64,000 nucleotides of DNA from an uncultured Spirochaeta sp. (GCA_913030605.1 CAJWEZ010000004.1:42204-106203), one strand, 5' to 3'. Counted from the stretch's first letter, positions 1 through 9,241 are shown. The notes: generated from the letters alone by a model not told the origin. A program made the numbers and translations.

Positions 1-1
1 C

Positions 2-979
2 CTGGTTGGAGCAGGGCTCGCCATCGCCCTGGCGTACGCGGCCGTGGTGGCGATCGTTCGCCTGGTGACGCTTCGGCGCCTGTCGGTCACGCTCCCCGCC
101 AGTATCCTGGAGTCGGACCCCGGCGCTGCGGTTGCGCTTCACCTGCGCCCCGGCGGCGTACGTTCGCTTCCCGCCGGGGCGTTCTCCCTGCGTCTGGCAT
201 CCGGAGTTCGGAGCGGCGAGCTTGTGGGGAATGTGGGGCCCCGGCGGGTGCCGATGTCTGCAACGGTCGCCGCCCCGGCACTCTCCCGCGGACTGTACCG
301 GATCGGAGAGCTGCGCTTCGATGCGGCGGATCTCCTGGGTCTGGTCGTGGTGTCCTGTCGCGGCTCCGCTCCGGTGTCGCTGCCGCCGTGCGTTCGCGTT
401 CTCCCGGCGCTGGTGGATCCCACCAACACCGCGGTTCCCCAGGGATTCGGTACCGGCATCCGCGAGGCCGATCTTTCCCGCGACCGCAGCGACGAGCTCA
501 TCGAGGCGCGACCGTACCATCCCGGCGACGACACCCGCCGGATCAACTGGAAGACGTACGCCCACAGCGGTGCGCTGTTCGTGCGGATCGGTGAGGAAAT
601 CCCGCCGCCGTCCAAGGCGGCGGCGCTGGTGGTGGACGCTGCCGATGCCGAGACGGCGGAGCGCGTGGACCGTCTGGTGGCGGCGGCGCTGTCGATCGCC
701 GCGCGGCTCCGGGATGATGGTCACGTCGTCGCCGTCTCGGTGGTGGTCCCCGGCGGAGGACGGACCGACGCCGGCGACCCGGACCGTGCCCGGCGTGTGT
801 GTGCGGCTCTGGACCCGCGATACGGACTGTTGCCGGGCCACGCCGAGGGCCTTGCCCCGCCGCAACGGGTGGATACCGGCGGCCACGAACTGGTGGTCGC
901 GTGGGACGGGGACGCGCTGGCGGTCTGGTACCGGGATCCGACGGGAGGCGTGCACGATGCCGGCACGATTGCGCTCTAG
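2..979 (+). CDS. DUF58 domain protein, 5' end cut off by the window edge
   Basis: The reading frame is open from the first bases of the window, where it encodes a hydrophobic stretch (ALAYAAVVAIV), so the true start lies upstream. The first internal ATG is at 44. The C-terminal half carries the DUF58 signature: an Arg-Tyr-x-x-Gly-Asp-Asp-x-Arg-x-Ile-Asn-Trp-Lys motif near 510-555. DUF58 proteins are membrane-anchored, VWA-like proteins usually encoded between a MoxR AAA ATPase and a transglutaminase gene, and their exact role is unsettled. The next gene is indeed a transglutaminase and overlaps this one by 23 nt, so the two are probably translated together. A moxR gene would be expected just upstream, outside the window. 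Confidence 0.85.
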   Translation: MVGAGLAIALAYAAVVAIVRLVTLRRLSVTLPASILESDPGAAVALHLRPGGVRSLPAGAFSLRLASGVRSGELVGNVGPRRVPMSATVAAPALSRGLYRIGELRFDAADLLGLVVVSCRGSAPVSLPPCVRVLPALVDPTNTAVPQGFGTGIREADLSRDRSDELIEARPYHPGDDTRRINWKTYAHSGALFVRIGEEIPPPSKAAALVVDAADAETAERVDRLVAAALSIAARLRDDGHVVAVSVVVPGGGRTDAGDPDRARRVCAALDPRYGLLPGHAEGLAPPQRVDTGGHELVVAWDGDALAVWYRDPTGGVHDAGTIAL

Positions 980-3900
980 CGGTCAGACGCTGGTTCGGCA
1001 GTTCATCTTTCTTCTTTTGCTCTTCCCGCTGCAGCGCTATCTCGCCGAGCTCCTTCCCCTGACGCTGCCGCTGGCGCTGTTTGCAGCGGTGTGGGCGGCG
1101 CGACTGGCAGGGCGGCGCTTCGGCCTCCCGGACTGGGCTGCCGCGCTATGTGTGGTGCCCGGCCTCGTGTTGGCCGCGGTGGGTGTCCTGTGGGTGGCGG
1201 TCACCGCGATCGGCGCCGACGGGTGGTGGGAGGAACAGCTCGTCCTGTCCGGCTGGCGATTGCTGCCTGCCGCGGTCATGGTCGTCGCCGTCACCGGGTG
1301 GGATCTCTGGTACGTGCGGTTCCGAAGCGGAAGACAGCTGTTTGTTCCGCTCGTGGCGGTGGGAGTCACCCTCGTGTTCTGGTCACAGGCGCGGTTTCGC
1401 ACGGACCTCCTCGGGCACCCGACCTGGTACGCGGTATACGGCCTCGCGACGGCGACGCTGGTGGTGGTGCACCAGCTCCTCGCTCCCACGCCCGTCCCCG
1501 TCGGGGGGACGCCGGGCACCGCCGCCGACGAGTCGCGGACGGCGGCCGGTGCGGGGCGTCGATCGCTGGTCGTGCGGCGAACCGTCCCGGTCGCGCTTCT
1601 CCTGATCCTGCTGCTCTCCTCGCTGGTGCTGGTCTACCGCGGCTGGCAGGGTCAGGCGGTGGAGGCCGGCGGCGGTCTGTTGCGGCCGACCGCGTTCCGG
1701 TTCGACTTTGCCGACTACGTCACCCTGGAGCCGGAGATCCGCCTGAGCCGCGATCTGGTGTTCCTGTACCGGGAGGCGCAGGCGCCGCCGGATCGTCTGC
1801 TGCGACGCTACGTGCTCAGCGGCTACGCGCCGCGCCGCGGGTTCTTTCGTCTGGACCCGGGCGACGAGCCGGCGACCGTTCCGCCGCTCTCGGTGGATCA
1901 GGCGATTCGCGATCTGCCCGGAACGCCGGACGCGAACGGTCCCTCGGGGGAGGGCTCCGGTATCGCCGTCGACCAGGAGTACTACGTCGTGAACTTCGAC
2001 CCCGATGCGTTCATCGCCGTGAACGCGCCGCAGTCTGCGGAGGGGTTGCGGAGCTGGTCGCGGTCTTCCTTCAACCGCGCGTACCGCGTTCGATCCCGCA
2101 GACCGGCCACCGACCCGGACGAACTGGCGACGCGTCCGTGGCCGCAGGACCTTCCCGAGGAGTGGCGTGCGGTCTATCTCGGCGGCCCGGTCCCTACGGC
2201 GGTTGCCGATCTCGCCCGGGAGGTGACCGCAGGCGTTTCCGGGTACTACGAGACCGTGATCGCGGTCCGGGACTACCTTCTCAACGGGTACTACTACAGT
2301 CTGTCACCCGGCGAGGCCGTGGCCGGCGATCAGCTGCAGCATTTCCTGTTCGAAAGCCGCAAGGGGTACTGCTCGTACTTCGCGTTTTCCATGGCCCTGA
2401 TGCTGCGGTCGCTGGGTGTTCCCACCCGCGTTGCGGTCGGCTTCTTCGTGGATCCCGCCGCGGGAATGCTCGGGTTCTATCCCGTCCGCGGGGACATGGC
2501 CCACGCCTGGGTTGAGGTGTGGTTTCCCGGGAGCGGCTGGGTGGAGTTTGACCCGACCTCGACCACGATCGCGCCGGGAGAGTCGGTCAACACGGACTAC
2601 CGTATCGATCAGGAGCGGTTGTCGGCGTTGATCCAGGAGATTCTCTCGCAGGGAGATCTCGCCACGCAGGACGGGAGCGACGACAGAACCCCGGCCGCGG
2701 GCGCCGCGCAGCTGCGACGGCGACGGTCTCTCGCAGTCGTGGTGATCCTCGTGATCGCGGCGCCCGTGTGGTGGTGGTTCCGACGAAGACGGCGCTGGAG
2801 GCGGCTGTGCGCGGCCAATCCGCGCCGCGCCGCGCTGATCCTGACCGGCCGCATCCGTCGCCTCCGGGGGACGGAACCCGTTCAGACGCTCCGGGCGCGG
2901 TTTGCACGGGAGTTCGGCGCCGGGGACCTGGCGACGGTGGATCGCGAGTGGGACAGGGTACTGACGGCGGCGCTCCGGGGGGCGCGACGCTCCGGCGAGG
3001 CCGCCTCGGGGGACAACGCATCCGACGACGCCGCGTCCGACGGCGGTGGTCGTCGCCGGGTGCTGACACGAGGTCTGCCGGCCATCGGTCGATTCGCGCT
3101 GATCGGGTGGATGCGCGCGGTGCCGCCCCCGGTGTCGCGGCGGGCGCGGCGGGAGGATCCGCATCGCTGGACGCGTGGTGGTTCTGCCGGCGGTCCAGCC
3201 GCTGTGGCGGTCCTTTTTGCGGTGGTCGCGTTCATCGTGGCGGTGCAGCCGGCGGAGGCCCAGCTTCCGGACACCGCGACCGACGGCCCGGCGGCCCAGG
3301 ATGAAGGGGGCGGGAACGGGGCCGGCGACGCGGCGGAGTTGCTGGGCGCGGCGCGCGATGCAATGGATGCGGAGAACTACGAGGTGGCGATCCGCATGCT
3401 GCGCGACGGCGCCTCCCGATACCCGACGGACCATCGCTTCCCGCTGCTGCTGGGAGATCTGTACTTCGACCAGGGCCTCTACGAGGTGGCGCGCGACGCC
3501 TACCGCGATGCCCTGGCCGCCGGTGCTCCGGACTATTCCACCCGCTATATACTGAGTCGCACGCTCTCGCGCCTGAACGAGGATGCCGCCGCCATCACCC
3601 TGCTCGAGGCGTTGCACCGGACCTACCGCGACGATCTCACCGTTATCGGCGACCTGGCGTGGCTGTACTTCAAGACCCACCGACTGGAGGAGGCTCGGGA
3701 CCTCCTGGTGGACGCCATCGCCGAGTTCGGCCCCGATCGCGATCTCTGCATGACACTGGCCACCGTATACTCGGGCCTGTGGCGCTACGACGATGCCCTG
3801 AGGGAGTACCGCACGTCCATCGAACTCGCGGAGCGCGCCGACGACCGGATTTTTCAGGCGGTTGCGTACTACAACCTCAGCATCCTGCACGCCAACTTCT

Positions 3901-5093
3901 ACCGCTACGACGAGGCCCTCGCGGCGGCGGAACGGTCGCTGGAGATGGCGGAGCGGCCGAGCGGATACATGATCCGCGCGGAACTCCGGGAGCTGCAGCT
4001 GGCGGAGGAGGATGCCGCCGCCGACTACAACCGGGCCGCCGTTCTCGACGAGTTCACCCCCCTGGCGCACCTGAGCCTGGCGGCGCTGTGGACCGACGCC
4101 GGATATCCCGACCGCGCGATCGCGCGTCTGGACCGTATCACCGGCGAGAATGACCCCAACTGGATGTACAACTACGGAACGGACCCGGACCGCTACCTGC
4201 GGCAGGTCTACACCGCCTACGCCGACGCGTGGGAAGCCCGGGCTCATCAGCTTCGGCTGCAGCGGCCGGGCGACGTCGGAGCACGCCTTCTCCAGCGGTT
4301 CCGGGCGTTCCGTGCCCGTGTCATCGGTTGGTACTACCGCGGTCTCGAACGACGCCAGCGACGACGCGTGGCGGACGCCTACGGCGCCCAGGGGAGGGAA
4401 CTGCTATCGGAGTGGAATCGCATGCAGGCTGCGGAGGAGTGGCCGCGCATCGCCCTGCGCCACGCGGCGCGCGCCGAAACGATCGAGACACGCTTCAACC
4501 CCGAGGCGGCGATCGACTACCGTCTGTTCGCCGCCGGCATCACCGACGACCGCCGGCGCCTCGCCGAGCTCGCGGCGACGTTGCAGAGTCCGTGGCGCCG
4601 CGACGATCGCGCCACGGCGCTCCGCGGGGTATACCGCGCCGCGCCGCGCCGGCCTGAGGGGCTCCAGGCGGCGGCGCGGGCGTGGGCGCTGGCGCCGGGA
4701 ACGTTTCTGGTAAACGGGCTGCGGGTTCCGGTGACTGTCGCCACGGAGGCCACGGACGCCGCCGATGCCGGAGCCGCCACCGGTGGCCTACCCCCGATCT
4801 CGGAGGCACGCCAGCGGCGGGTCCTTCGGCGAATGGGGTTTCGTACGGACGACGACGCCGCGCTGGTGCTGGAGCTCACGTGGGAGGATGGATCGCTCGC
4901 ATACCGGGTGTGGGATCGCCGGCTGGACGCCGAGATCCGCCGCGGGGCTGTCTCCTACGGGAGCGGTTCTTCCGCCGCCACCGCCGCGGTTTCGGCGCTG
5001 GAACAGGTGGCGGAGACCCTCACCCGGGCCGGTGAATCGGTGCTGGGAGTGGAGGCGGCGGAGGCCTCCGGGGCCTCCGATCCCTACCAGTAG
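957..5093 (+). CDS. membrane transglutaminase (TgpA-like) fused to a TPR domain
   Basis: The ATG at 957 has a GGGAGG ribosome site at 943-948. The frame stays open upstream, but that part only shadows the DUF58 gene. The 1378-residue product starts with about six membrane segments. A transglutaminase-like domain follows, with a visible Cys472 (KGYCSYFA), His516 (MAHAWVEV) and Asp532 (EFDPTS) triad. Next come a further membrane helix near residue 595 and a DUF4129-like cytoplasmic segment. A hydrophobic stretch near residues 746-770 ends in PAEAQ and resembles a signal peptide. About 400 residues of tetratricopeptide repeats and a C-terminal low-complexity region complete it. Ordinary TgpA-type proteins end after DUF4129, so the TPR half is an addition. 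Alternatively a separate exported TPR protein could start at the in-frame ATG 3111. The role is probably periplasmic peptide processing or crosslinking; the substrate is unknown. Confidence 0.8.
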   Translation: MPARLRSSGQTLVRQFIFLLLLFPLQRYLAELLPLTLPLALFAAVWAARLAGRRFGLPDWAAALCVVPGLVLAAVGVLWVAVTAIGADGWWEEQLVLSGWRLLPAAVMVVAVTGWDLWYVRFRSGRQLFVPLVAVGVTLVFWSQARFRTDLLGHPTWYAVYGLATATLVVVHQLLAPTPVPVGGTPGTAADESRTAAGAGRRSLVVRRTVPVALLLILLLSSLVLVYRGWQGQAVEAGGGLLRPTAFRFDFADYVTLEPEIRLSRDLVFLYREAQAPPDRLLRRYVLSGYAPRRGFFRLDPGDEPATVPPLSVDQAIRDLPGTPDANGPSGEGSGIAVDQEYYVVNFDPDAFIAVNAPQSAEGLRSWSRSSFNRAYRVRSRRPATDPDELATRPWPQDLPEEWRAVYLGGPVPTAVADLAREVTAGVSGYYETVIAVRDYLLNGYYYSLSPGEAVAGDQLQHFLFESRKGYCSYFAFSMALMLRSLGVPTRVAVGFFVDPAAGMLGFYPVRGDMAHAWVEVWFPGSGWVEFDPTSTTIAPGESVNTDYRIDQERLSALIQEILSQGDLATQDGSDDRTPAAGAAQLRRRRSLAVVVILVIAAPVWWWFRRRRRWRRLCAANPRRAALILTGRIRRLRGTEPVQTLRARFAREFGAGDLATVDREWDRVLTAALRGARRSGEAASGDNASDDAASDGGGRRRVLTRGLPAIGRFALIGWMRAVPPPVSRRARREDPHRWTRGGSAGGPAAVAVLFAVVAFIVAVQPAEAQLPDTATDGPAAQDEGGGNGAGDAAELLGAARDAMDAENYEVAIRMLRDGASRYPTDHRFPLLLGDLYFDQGLYEVARDAYRDALAAGAPDYSTRYILSRTLSRLNEDAAAITLLEALHRTYRDDLTVIGDLAWLYFKTHRLEEARDLLVDAIAEFGPDRDLCMTLATVYSGLWRYDDALREYRTSIELAERADDRIFQAVAYYNLSILHANFYRYDEALAAAERSLEMAERPSGYMIRAELRELQLAEEDAAADYNRAAVLDEFTPLAHLSLAALWTDAGYPDRAIARLDRITGENDPNWMYNYGTDPDRYLRQVYTAYADAWEARAHQLRLQRPGDVGARLLQRFRAFRARVIGWYYRGLERRQRRRVADAYGAQGRELLSEWNRMQAAEEWPRIALRHAARAETIETRFNPEAAIDYRLFAAGITDDRRRLAELAATLQSPWRRDDRATALRGVYRAAPRRPEGLQAAARAWALAPGTFLVNGLRVPVTVATEATDAADAGAATGGLPPISEARQRRVLRRMGFRTDDDAALVLELTWEDGSLAYRVWDRRLDAEIRRGAVSYGSGSSAATAAVSALEQVAETLTRAGESVLGVEAAEASGASDPYQ

Positions 5094-6070
5094 AGCAGGT
5101 TTCCGCCGTAGGTCAGGCCGCTGCCGAACCCGACGGTCACGAGGAGACGTCCCGGTGAGAGATGTCCGCCCTCGAACATTTCGTTCAGCGCGATCGGAAT
5201 GGACGCCGCCGAGGTGTTGGCGTACTCCGCGATGTTCACGTAGAACCGCTCACGGTCCCAGCCGGCGCGCTTCGCCGCGGCGGCGATAATGCGTTCGTTG
5301 GCCTGGTGCGGAACCACCCAGTCCACGGCGTCGAACTCAAGGTCGTTGCGTTCCAGGAGGCGTCGGATCGTCTCAACCACGGTGGACACCGCGAAGTTGT
5401 AGACGCGACGACCGTCCATCTTGAGCTTCAGGTCTGCCTCCGGTGTTTGCCCGGGCACGTACTGATTGCGCGTGCCGCCGTGGGATCGGTACAGCGAATC
5501 CGCCCCCGATCCCCGGGAGCCCAGGAGTGCCGGCAGGATCCGCGACGGTGCATCGTCCGCCGCCGGTTGGACCACCACCGCGCCGGCGCCGTCGCCGAAG
5601 AGCACGCAGGTTCGCCGATCTTCCCAGTTCACGATCTTGCTGTATACCTCGGTTCCCACGAGCAGCACGTTCCGGGCGGCGCCGGCGGTCACGTAGGTCC
5701 GGGCCGTCTCAAGCCCGTAGATAAAGCCGGTACACGCCGCCATGACATCCATGGCGCCGGCTGCGGGAATTCCGAGTTTGTCCTGAACCACACAGGCGGT
5801 GGACGGAAGGCCGACGTAGTCCGGAGTACTGGTGGCCACGAGGACCAAATCGATCTCCTCGGGGCCGACTCCTGCCCGTTCCATCGCCTGCCGGGCCGCG
5901 GGAACGGCCAGGTCGCTGGCGGCTTCGTCCTCCGCCGCCAGGTGCCGATAGTGAATTCCGGTATGGGAGTAGATCCATTCGTCGGAGGTGTCGACGATCT
6001 GCGCGAGTTCGTTGTTGTGCATGCGGCGCGCGGGGACATGGGCGCCGACGGAGGCAATTCTGGCGTTCAC
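5084..6070 (-). CDS. fabH: beta-ketoacyl-ACP synthase III
   Basis: FabH condenses acetyl-CoA with malonyl-ACP to start fatty-acid synthesis. The 328-residue product has the triad Cys113 (MAACTGF), His (VVPHQANERI) and Asn (EYANTSAAS) in the usual order and the normal family length. I chose the GTG at 6070 because AAGGA lies 8 nt upstream; an in-frame ATG at 6088 is the alternative and adds six residues. The frame stays open as far as 6877 but that stretch is antisense to fabD. The gene is divergent from fabD-fabG-fabF, with a short shared regulatory region between them, and its 3' end overlaps the preceding transglutaminase gene tail-to-tail by 10 nt. Confidence 0.95.
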   Translation of the reverse strand: MNARIASVGAHVPARRMHNNELAQIVDTSDEWIYSHTGIHYRHLAAEDEAASDLAVPAARQAMERAGVGPEEIDLVLVATSTPDYVGLPSTACVVQDKLGIPAAGAMDVMAACTGFIYGLETARTYVTAGAARNVLLVGTEVYSKIVNWEDRRTCVLFGDGAGAVVVQPAADDAPSRILPALLGSRGSGADSLYRSHGGTRNQYVPGQTPEADLKLKMDGRRVYNFAVSTVVETIRRLLERNDLEFDAVDWVVPHQANERIIAAAAKRAGWDRERFYVNIAEYANTSAASIPIALNEMFEGGHLSPGRLLVTVGFGSGLTYGGNLLYW

Positions 6071-6136
6071 CGTGGGTTTCCTTTGCATAGAAGGTACCAG
6101 ATGCGGGTACTGTCGGCCAACTCTGCCACATAATTT

Positions 6137-6153
6137 GTCGGTCGGCAACCGAC
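6137..6153. promoter_or_regulatory. inverted repeat between fabH and fabD, candidate operator
   Basis: GTCGGT, a 5-nt spacer and ACCGAC form a perfect inverted repeat lying 3 nt upstream of the proposed fabD -35 element, in the divergent fabH/fabD intergenic region. The position suits a shared regulator of fatty-acid genes. No regulator is encoded nearby, so the function is inferred. Confidence 0.4.
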
Positions 6154-6156
6154 TGC

Positions 6157-6186
6157 TTGAAGCCGGTGAACCCGCTGTGATACCGT
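6157..6186 (+). promoter_or_regulatory. fabD promoter, leaderless type
   Basis: TTGAAG (6157-6162), 18 nt, then TACCGT (6181-6186) preceded by TGA, an extended -10. The -10 ends 7 nt before the fabD ATG at 6194, and no Shine-Dalgarno sequence is present, so transcription should begin at or next to the start codon. Confidence 0.55.
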
Positions 6187-6193
6187 CTTGTGC

Positions 6194-7150
6194 ATGAAGA
6201 TTGCGTTCCTCTTCCCTGGCCAGGGGGCTCAGTTCCCCGGCATGGCCAAAGACCTGTACGAACACAGCGCTGCAGTCCGCGACCTCTTCGGTGAGGCGTC
6301 GGAGGCAGCTCATATCGACATGGCCGCGCTGCTGTTCGACGGCAGCGAGGACGATCTGAAACAGACCGACAACACGCAGATCGCGATCACCGTGGCCAAC
6401 CTCGCCGCCAGGCAGGTGCTTGCCGAGTTCGGGATCCGCAGTGATCTCTCCGCGGGATTCAGTCTTGGCGAGTACGCCTCGCTGGTGGATGCCGGCGTGA
6501 TTTCGGTGGCCGATGCCATTCACCTCACGCTGAACCGCGGCCGCATCATGGAGGAGGTGAGCCGCACACTGGACGCCGACGACGAGCGCGCCGGCATGGC
6601 GGCGGCCATGGGCTTGGACCTTCCGCGGATCGAGGAGATCCTTGCGGAGGCCGAGGTCGCGGACGCATTTCCGTCGCTGTACAACAGCCCGGTGCAGACG
6701 GTGGTGGGGGGGACCCCGCGGGGCCTCCGCGATGCCGCCGATGCCCTCAAGGAGGGAGGCGTTCGACGGATGCGGCGCCTGCAGGTCTCCGGCCCCTTCC
6801 ACACCCCGCTTATGACGCCGGCGCGGGAACGGTTCGCCGAGATCATCGCGGGGGTGACCTTCGGTGACCCGGACCATCCGATTTACTCCAACGTCACCGG
6901 TGGCGTCGTCGGCAGTGGCGAGGAAGCGCGGGGGCTGTGTCTGGACCAGCTCGTGCAGACGGTGCGGTGGACCACCGAGGAACGGACCCTGCTGGCCGAT
7001 GGCGCCGAACTCCTGCTGGAAGTGGGCCCCGGCAGCGTTCTGCAGGGACTCTGGAAGGCGGTGGGCAAGGTGGACGATGAGTGGCCCGTGGATCGCGTCC
7101 GGACCGCCGGGACGCTTGAAGAGATCGAAGCAGTCGCCAAGGAGATGTGA
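6194..7150 (+). CDS. fabD: malonyl-CoA:ACP transacylase
   Basis: FabD loads malonyl groups from CoA onto acyl carrier protein. The 318-residue product opens with the family signature LFPGQGAQ and has the nucleophile Ser90 in GFSLGEYASL and a catalytic His in GPFHTPLM. I start at ATG 6194; an in-frame TTG two codons earlier is less likely. There is no ribosome site, but a -10-like hexamer ends 7 nt upstream, which fits a leaderless mRNA. It is the first gene of fabD-fabG-fabF, and its TGA lies just before the fabG start. Confidence 0.95.
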   Translation: MKIAFLFPGQGAQFPGMAKDLYEHSAAVRDLFGEASEAAHIDMAALLFDGSEDDLKQTDNTQIAITVANLAARQVLAEFGIRSDLSAGFSLGEYASLVDAGVISVADAIHLTLNRGRIMEEVSRTLDADDERAGMAAAMGLDLPRIEEILAEAEVADAFPSLYNSPVQTVVGGTPRGLRDAADALKEGGVRRMRRLQVSGPFHTPLMTPARERFAEIIAGVTFGDPDHPIYSNVTGGVVGSGEEARGLCLDQLVQTVRWTTEERTLLADGAELLLEVGPGSVLQGLWKAVGKVDDEWPVDRVRTAGTLEEIEAVAKEM

Positions 7151-7152
7151 AC

Positions 7153-7890
7153 ATGCTCATAGATGGAAAAGTCGCCCTGGTCACCGGCGGATCCCGGGGG
7201 ATCGGTCGACAGATCGTGGAAACGTTCCTGGAAAACGGCGCCGTGGTGCACTCGTTTTCTCGCAGCGCCGGTGATGACCTGCCGCGGATGCAGGAAACCT
7301 ACGGAAGCGACCGGCTGATTCATCATGCCGTGGATGTCGGCGATGAAGAGGCGGTATCCGCCGCGGTCACCAGGGTGCTCGAGCAGTCCGGTCGGGTGGA
7401 TATCCTGGTGAACAACGCCGGAATCACCCGCGACGGTCTTATCATGCGCATGTCCACCGAGGATTGGCGCTCGGTGATGGACGTGAACCTGGGCAGCGCC
7501 TTCTACACCGCCCGGGCGCTGGCGCGGCCGATGATCAAGCAGCGCAGCGGTGCGATCATCAACATCACCTCGGTGGTGGGGTTGATCGGAAACGCCGGTC
7601 AGGCAAACTACGCCGCCAGCAAGGCCGGGCTCGTGGGATTCACCAAGAGTCTGGCGCGAGAGGTGGCGAGTCGCAACGTGCGGGTCAACGCCATTGCCCC
7701 CGGATTCATTGAGACCGAGATGACCGACCGTCTCAACGGTGACCAGCGCGAAACGCTCACCACCCAGATTCCCATGGGACGAATCGGAACGGCCGAGGAG
7801 ATCGCCAAAGTCTGCGTGTTTCTCGCGTCGGACATGGCATCGTACATCACCGGAGAGGTGATCACGGTCGGCGGCGGACTGGCGATGTAG
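7153..7890 (+). CDS. fabG: 3-oxoacyl-ACP reductase
   Basis: FabG is the NADPH-dependent reductase of the fatty-acid elongation cycle. The 245-residue short-chain dehydrogenase has the TGGSRGIG nucleotide-binding motif, the NNAG motif, and the catalytic Ser (NITSVVG) and YAASK residues. The C-terminal GEVITVGGGLAM matches the family end. The ATG at 7153 is chosen over GTG 7147 because the AAGGAG ribosome site at 7139-7144, inside the end of fabD, is 8 nt from it. It sits 2 nt after fabD. The acpP gene commonly found after fabG is absent. Confidence 0.95.
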   Translation: MLIDGKVALVTGGSRGIGRQIVETFLENGAVVHSFSRSAGDDLPRMQETYGSDRLIHHAVDVGDEEAVSAAVTRVLEQSGRVDILVNNAGITRDGLIMRMSTEDWRSVMDVNLGSAFYTARALARPMIKQRSGAIINITSVVGLIGNAGQANYAASKAGLVGFTKSLAREVASRNVRVNAIAPGFIETEMTDRLNGDQRETLTTQIPMGRIGTAEEIAKVCVFLASDMASYITGEVITVGGGLAM

Positions 7891-7911
7891 CCGGAAATAC
7901 CTGGAGGAAAC

Positions 7912-9159
7912 ATGAAACGAGTAGTGGTAACCGGGCTGGGAGTCGTCAGCCCCGTAGGGAACGATACGGACGCGTTCTGGGAAGCGCTCAGCGCAGGTGT
8001 CAGCGGCGCCGGACCGATCACCCGGTTCGACGCCAGCGATCACGCCACGCGGTACGCGGCCGAGGTCAAGGATTTCGATCCCAAGAATCGCATCGACAGG
8101 CGCGACGTCCGCAAGATGGACCGGTTTTCGCAGTTCACGGTGTACGCCGCCCGCGAGGCGTTCGAGCAGGCCGGCCTCCTCGACACCGAGGGGGTGTACG
8201 ACCCGGAGCGCTTCGGCGTGGTGCTGGGTGTCGGGATCGGCGGTTTCGAGACGATCGAGGAGTCGGTGATCGCGCTGCACGAGAAGGGGCCCGGTCGCGT
8301 GTCCCCCATGACGATCCCCAAGATGATCTCCAACATCGGACCGGCCCACGTTGCGATCAATCTGAACGCCCACGGACCGGTGTACACGATCACAACCGCC
8401 TGTGCCAGCGCCACCGACGCGATCGGAAACGCGATGCGCCACATCCGCGAGGGACTCGCCGATGTGATGGTTGCCGGCGGCGCCGAGGCGCCGATTACGC
8501 CCCTCGGTATCGCCGGGTTCAACGTGATCCAGGCGCTCTCGAGCAACTGGAACGACGATCCCACCAAGGCGTCCCGCCCCTTCGACAAGGACCGCGACGG
8601 ATTTCTCATGGGTGAGGGCGCCGGTCTGCTGGTACTGGAGAGTCTGGAGCATGCCCAGGCACGGGGCGCCACGATCATCGCGGAGGTGGTGGGCAACGGT
8701 TTCACCAACGACGCCAATCACCTCACCGCTCCCCACCCCGAAGGCCTCGGAGCCGCAGCGGCGATGACGATGGCGCTCCGGGATGCCGGCATGCAGCCGG
8801 AGGAGATCGACTACATCAACGCCCACGGGACGTCGACGCCGATCAACGATCCCACGGAGACGCTGGCGATCAAGAAGGCGTTCGGTGACCACGCCCGGAA
8901 GGTGGCGATCTCCTCAACCAAGTCCATGACCGGGCACTGTCTCGGCGCCGCCGGCGGTATCGAGGCCGTGGCAAGCGTGCTCGCGATCCGGGACGGGTTC
9001 ATTCCTCCCACGATCAACCTGGAGGAACCCGGCGAGGGATGCGATCTGGACTACGTTCCCAATACGGGACGACGCCAGGAGGTGCGCGCAGCGATGAGCA
9101 ACTCGCTCGGCTTCGGCGGCCACAACGGCGTGTTGGTCTTCAGGCGCTTCGAAGCGTAG
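7912..9159 (+). CDS. fabF: beta-ketoacyl-ACP synthase II
   Basis: FabF elongates acyl-ACP by condensation with malonyl-ACP. The 415-residue product starts MKRVVVTGLGVVSPVG, carries the nucleophile Cys in TTACASATDAIG and both active-site His residues (NAHGTSTPIND and MTGHCLGAAGG). A GGAGG ribosome site precedes the ATG, and the gap to fabG is 21 nt. It ends the fab operon, followed by a strong bidirectional terminator. Family membership is certain; FabF rather than FabB is based on overall similarity and operon position. Confidence 0.95.
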   Translation: MKRVVVTGLGVVSPVGNDTDAFWEALSAGVSGAGPITRFDASDHATRYAAEVKDFDPKNRIDRRDVRKMDRFSQFTVYAAREAFEQAGLLDTEGVYDPERFGVVLGVGIGGFETIEESVIALHEKGPGRVSPMTIPKMISNIGPAHVAINLNAHGPVYTITTACASATDAIGNAMRHIREGLADVMVAGGAEAPITPLGIAGFNVIQALSSNWNDDPTKASRPFDKDRDGFLMGEGAGLLVLESLEHAQARGATIIAEVVGNGFTNDANHLTAPHPEGLGAAAAMTMALRDAGMQPEEIDYINAHGTSTPINDPTETLAIKKAFGDHARKVAISSTKSMTGHCLGAAGGIEAVASVLAIRDGFIPPTINLEEPGEGCDLDYVPNTGRRQEVRAAMSNSLGFGGHNGVLVFRRFEA

Positions 9160-9176
9160 GCGGACGCGGACCGCGG

Positions 9177-9228
9177 CAAAAAAAACGCCCCCCACGCTGC
9201 GGATACCCGTCAGCGTGGGGGGCTTTGT
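9177..9228. terminator. bidirectional terminator between fabF and rubredoxin
   Basis: A perfect 13-bp stem (9187-9199 with 9211-9223) has an 11-nt loop. It is followed by a T-rich stretch on the plus strand and preceded by an A-run (9177-9185) that becomes a T-run on the minus strand. It serves the two convergent operons. Confidence 0.85.
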
Positions 9229-9241
9229 TGTCTGAGCGGAC

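Noticed and set aside
132..956. Upstream extension of the transglutaminase frame to position 132
   Set aside because: It runs antiparallel in codon pattern to the DUF58 gene and is Arg/Pro-rich nonsense; ATG 957 with GGGAGG is the real start.
2304..4247. Minus-strand open frame opposite the transglutaminase-TPR gene
   Set aside because: Low-complexity shadow without ribosome site or recognisable domain.
6089..6877. Long upstream extension of the fabH frame
   Set aside because: It lies antisense to fabD and shows no FabH-like sequence.
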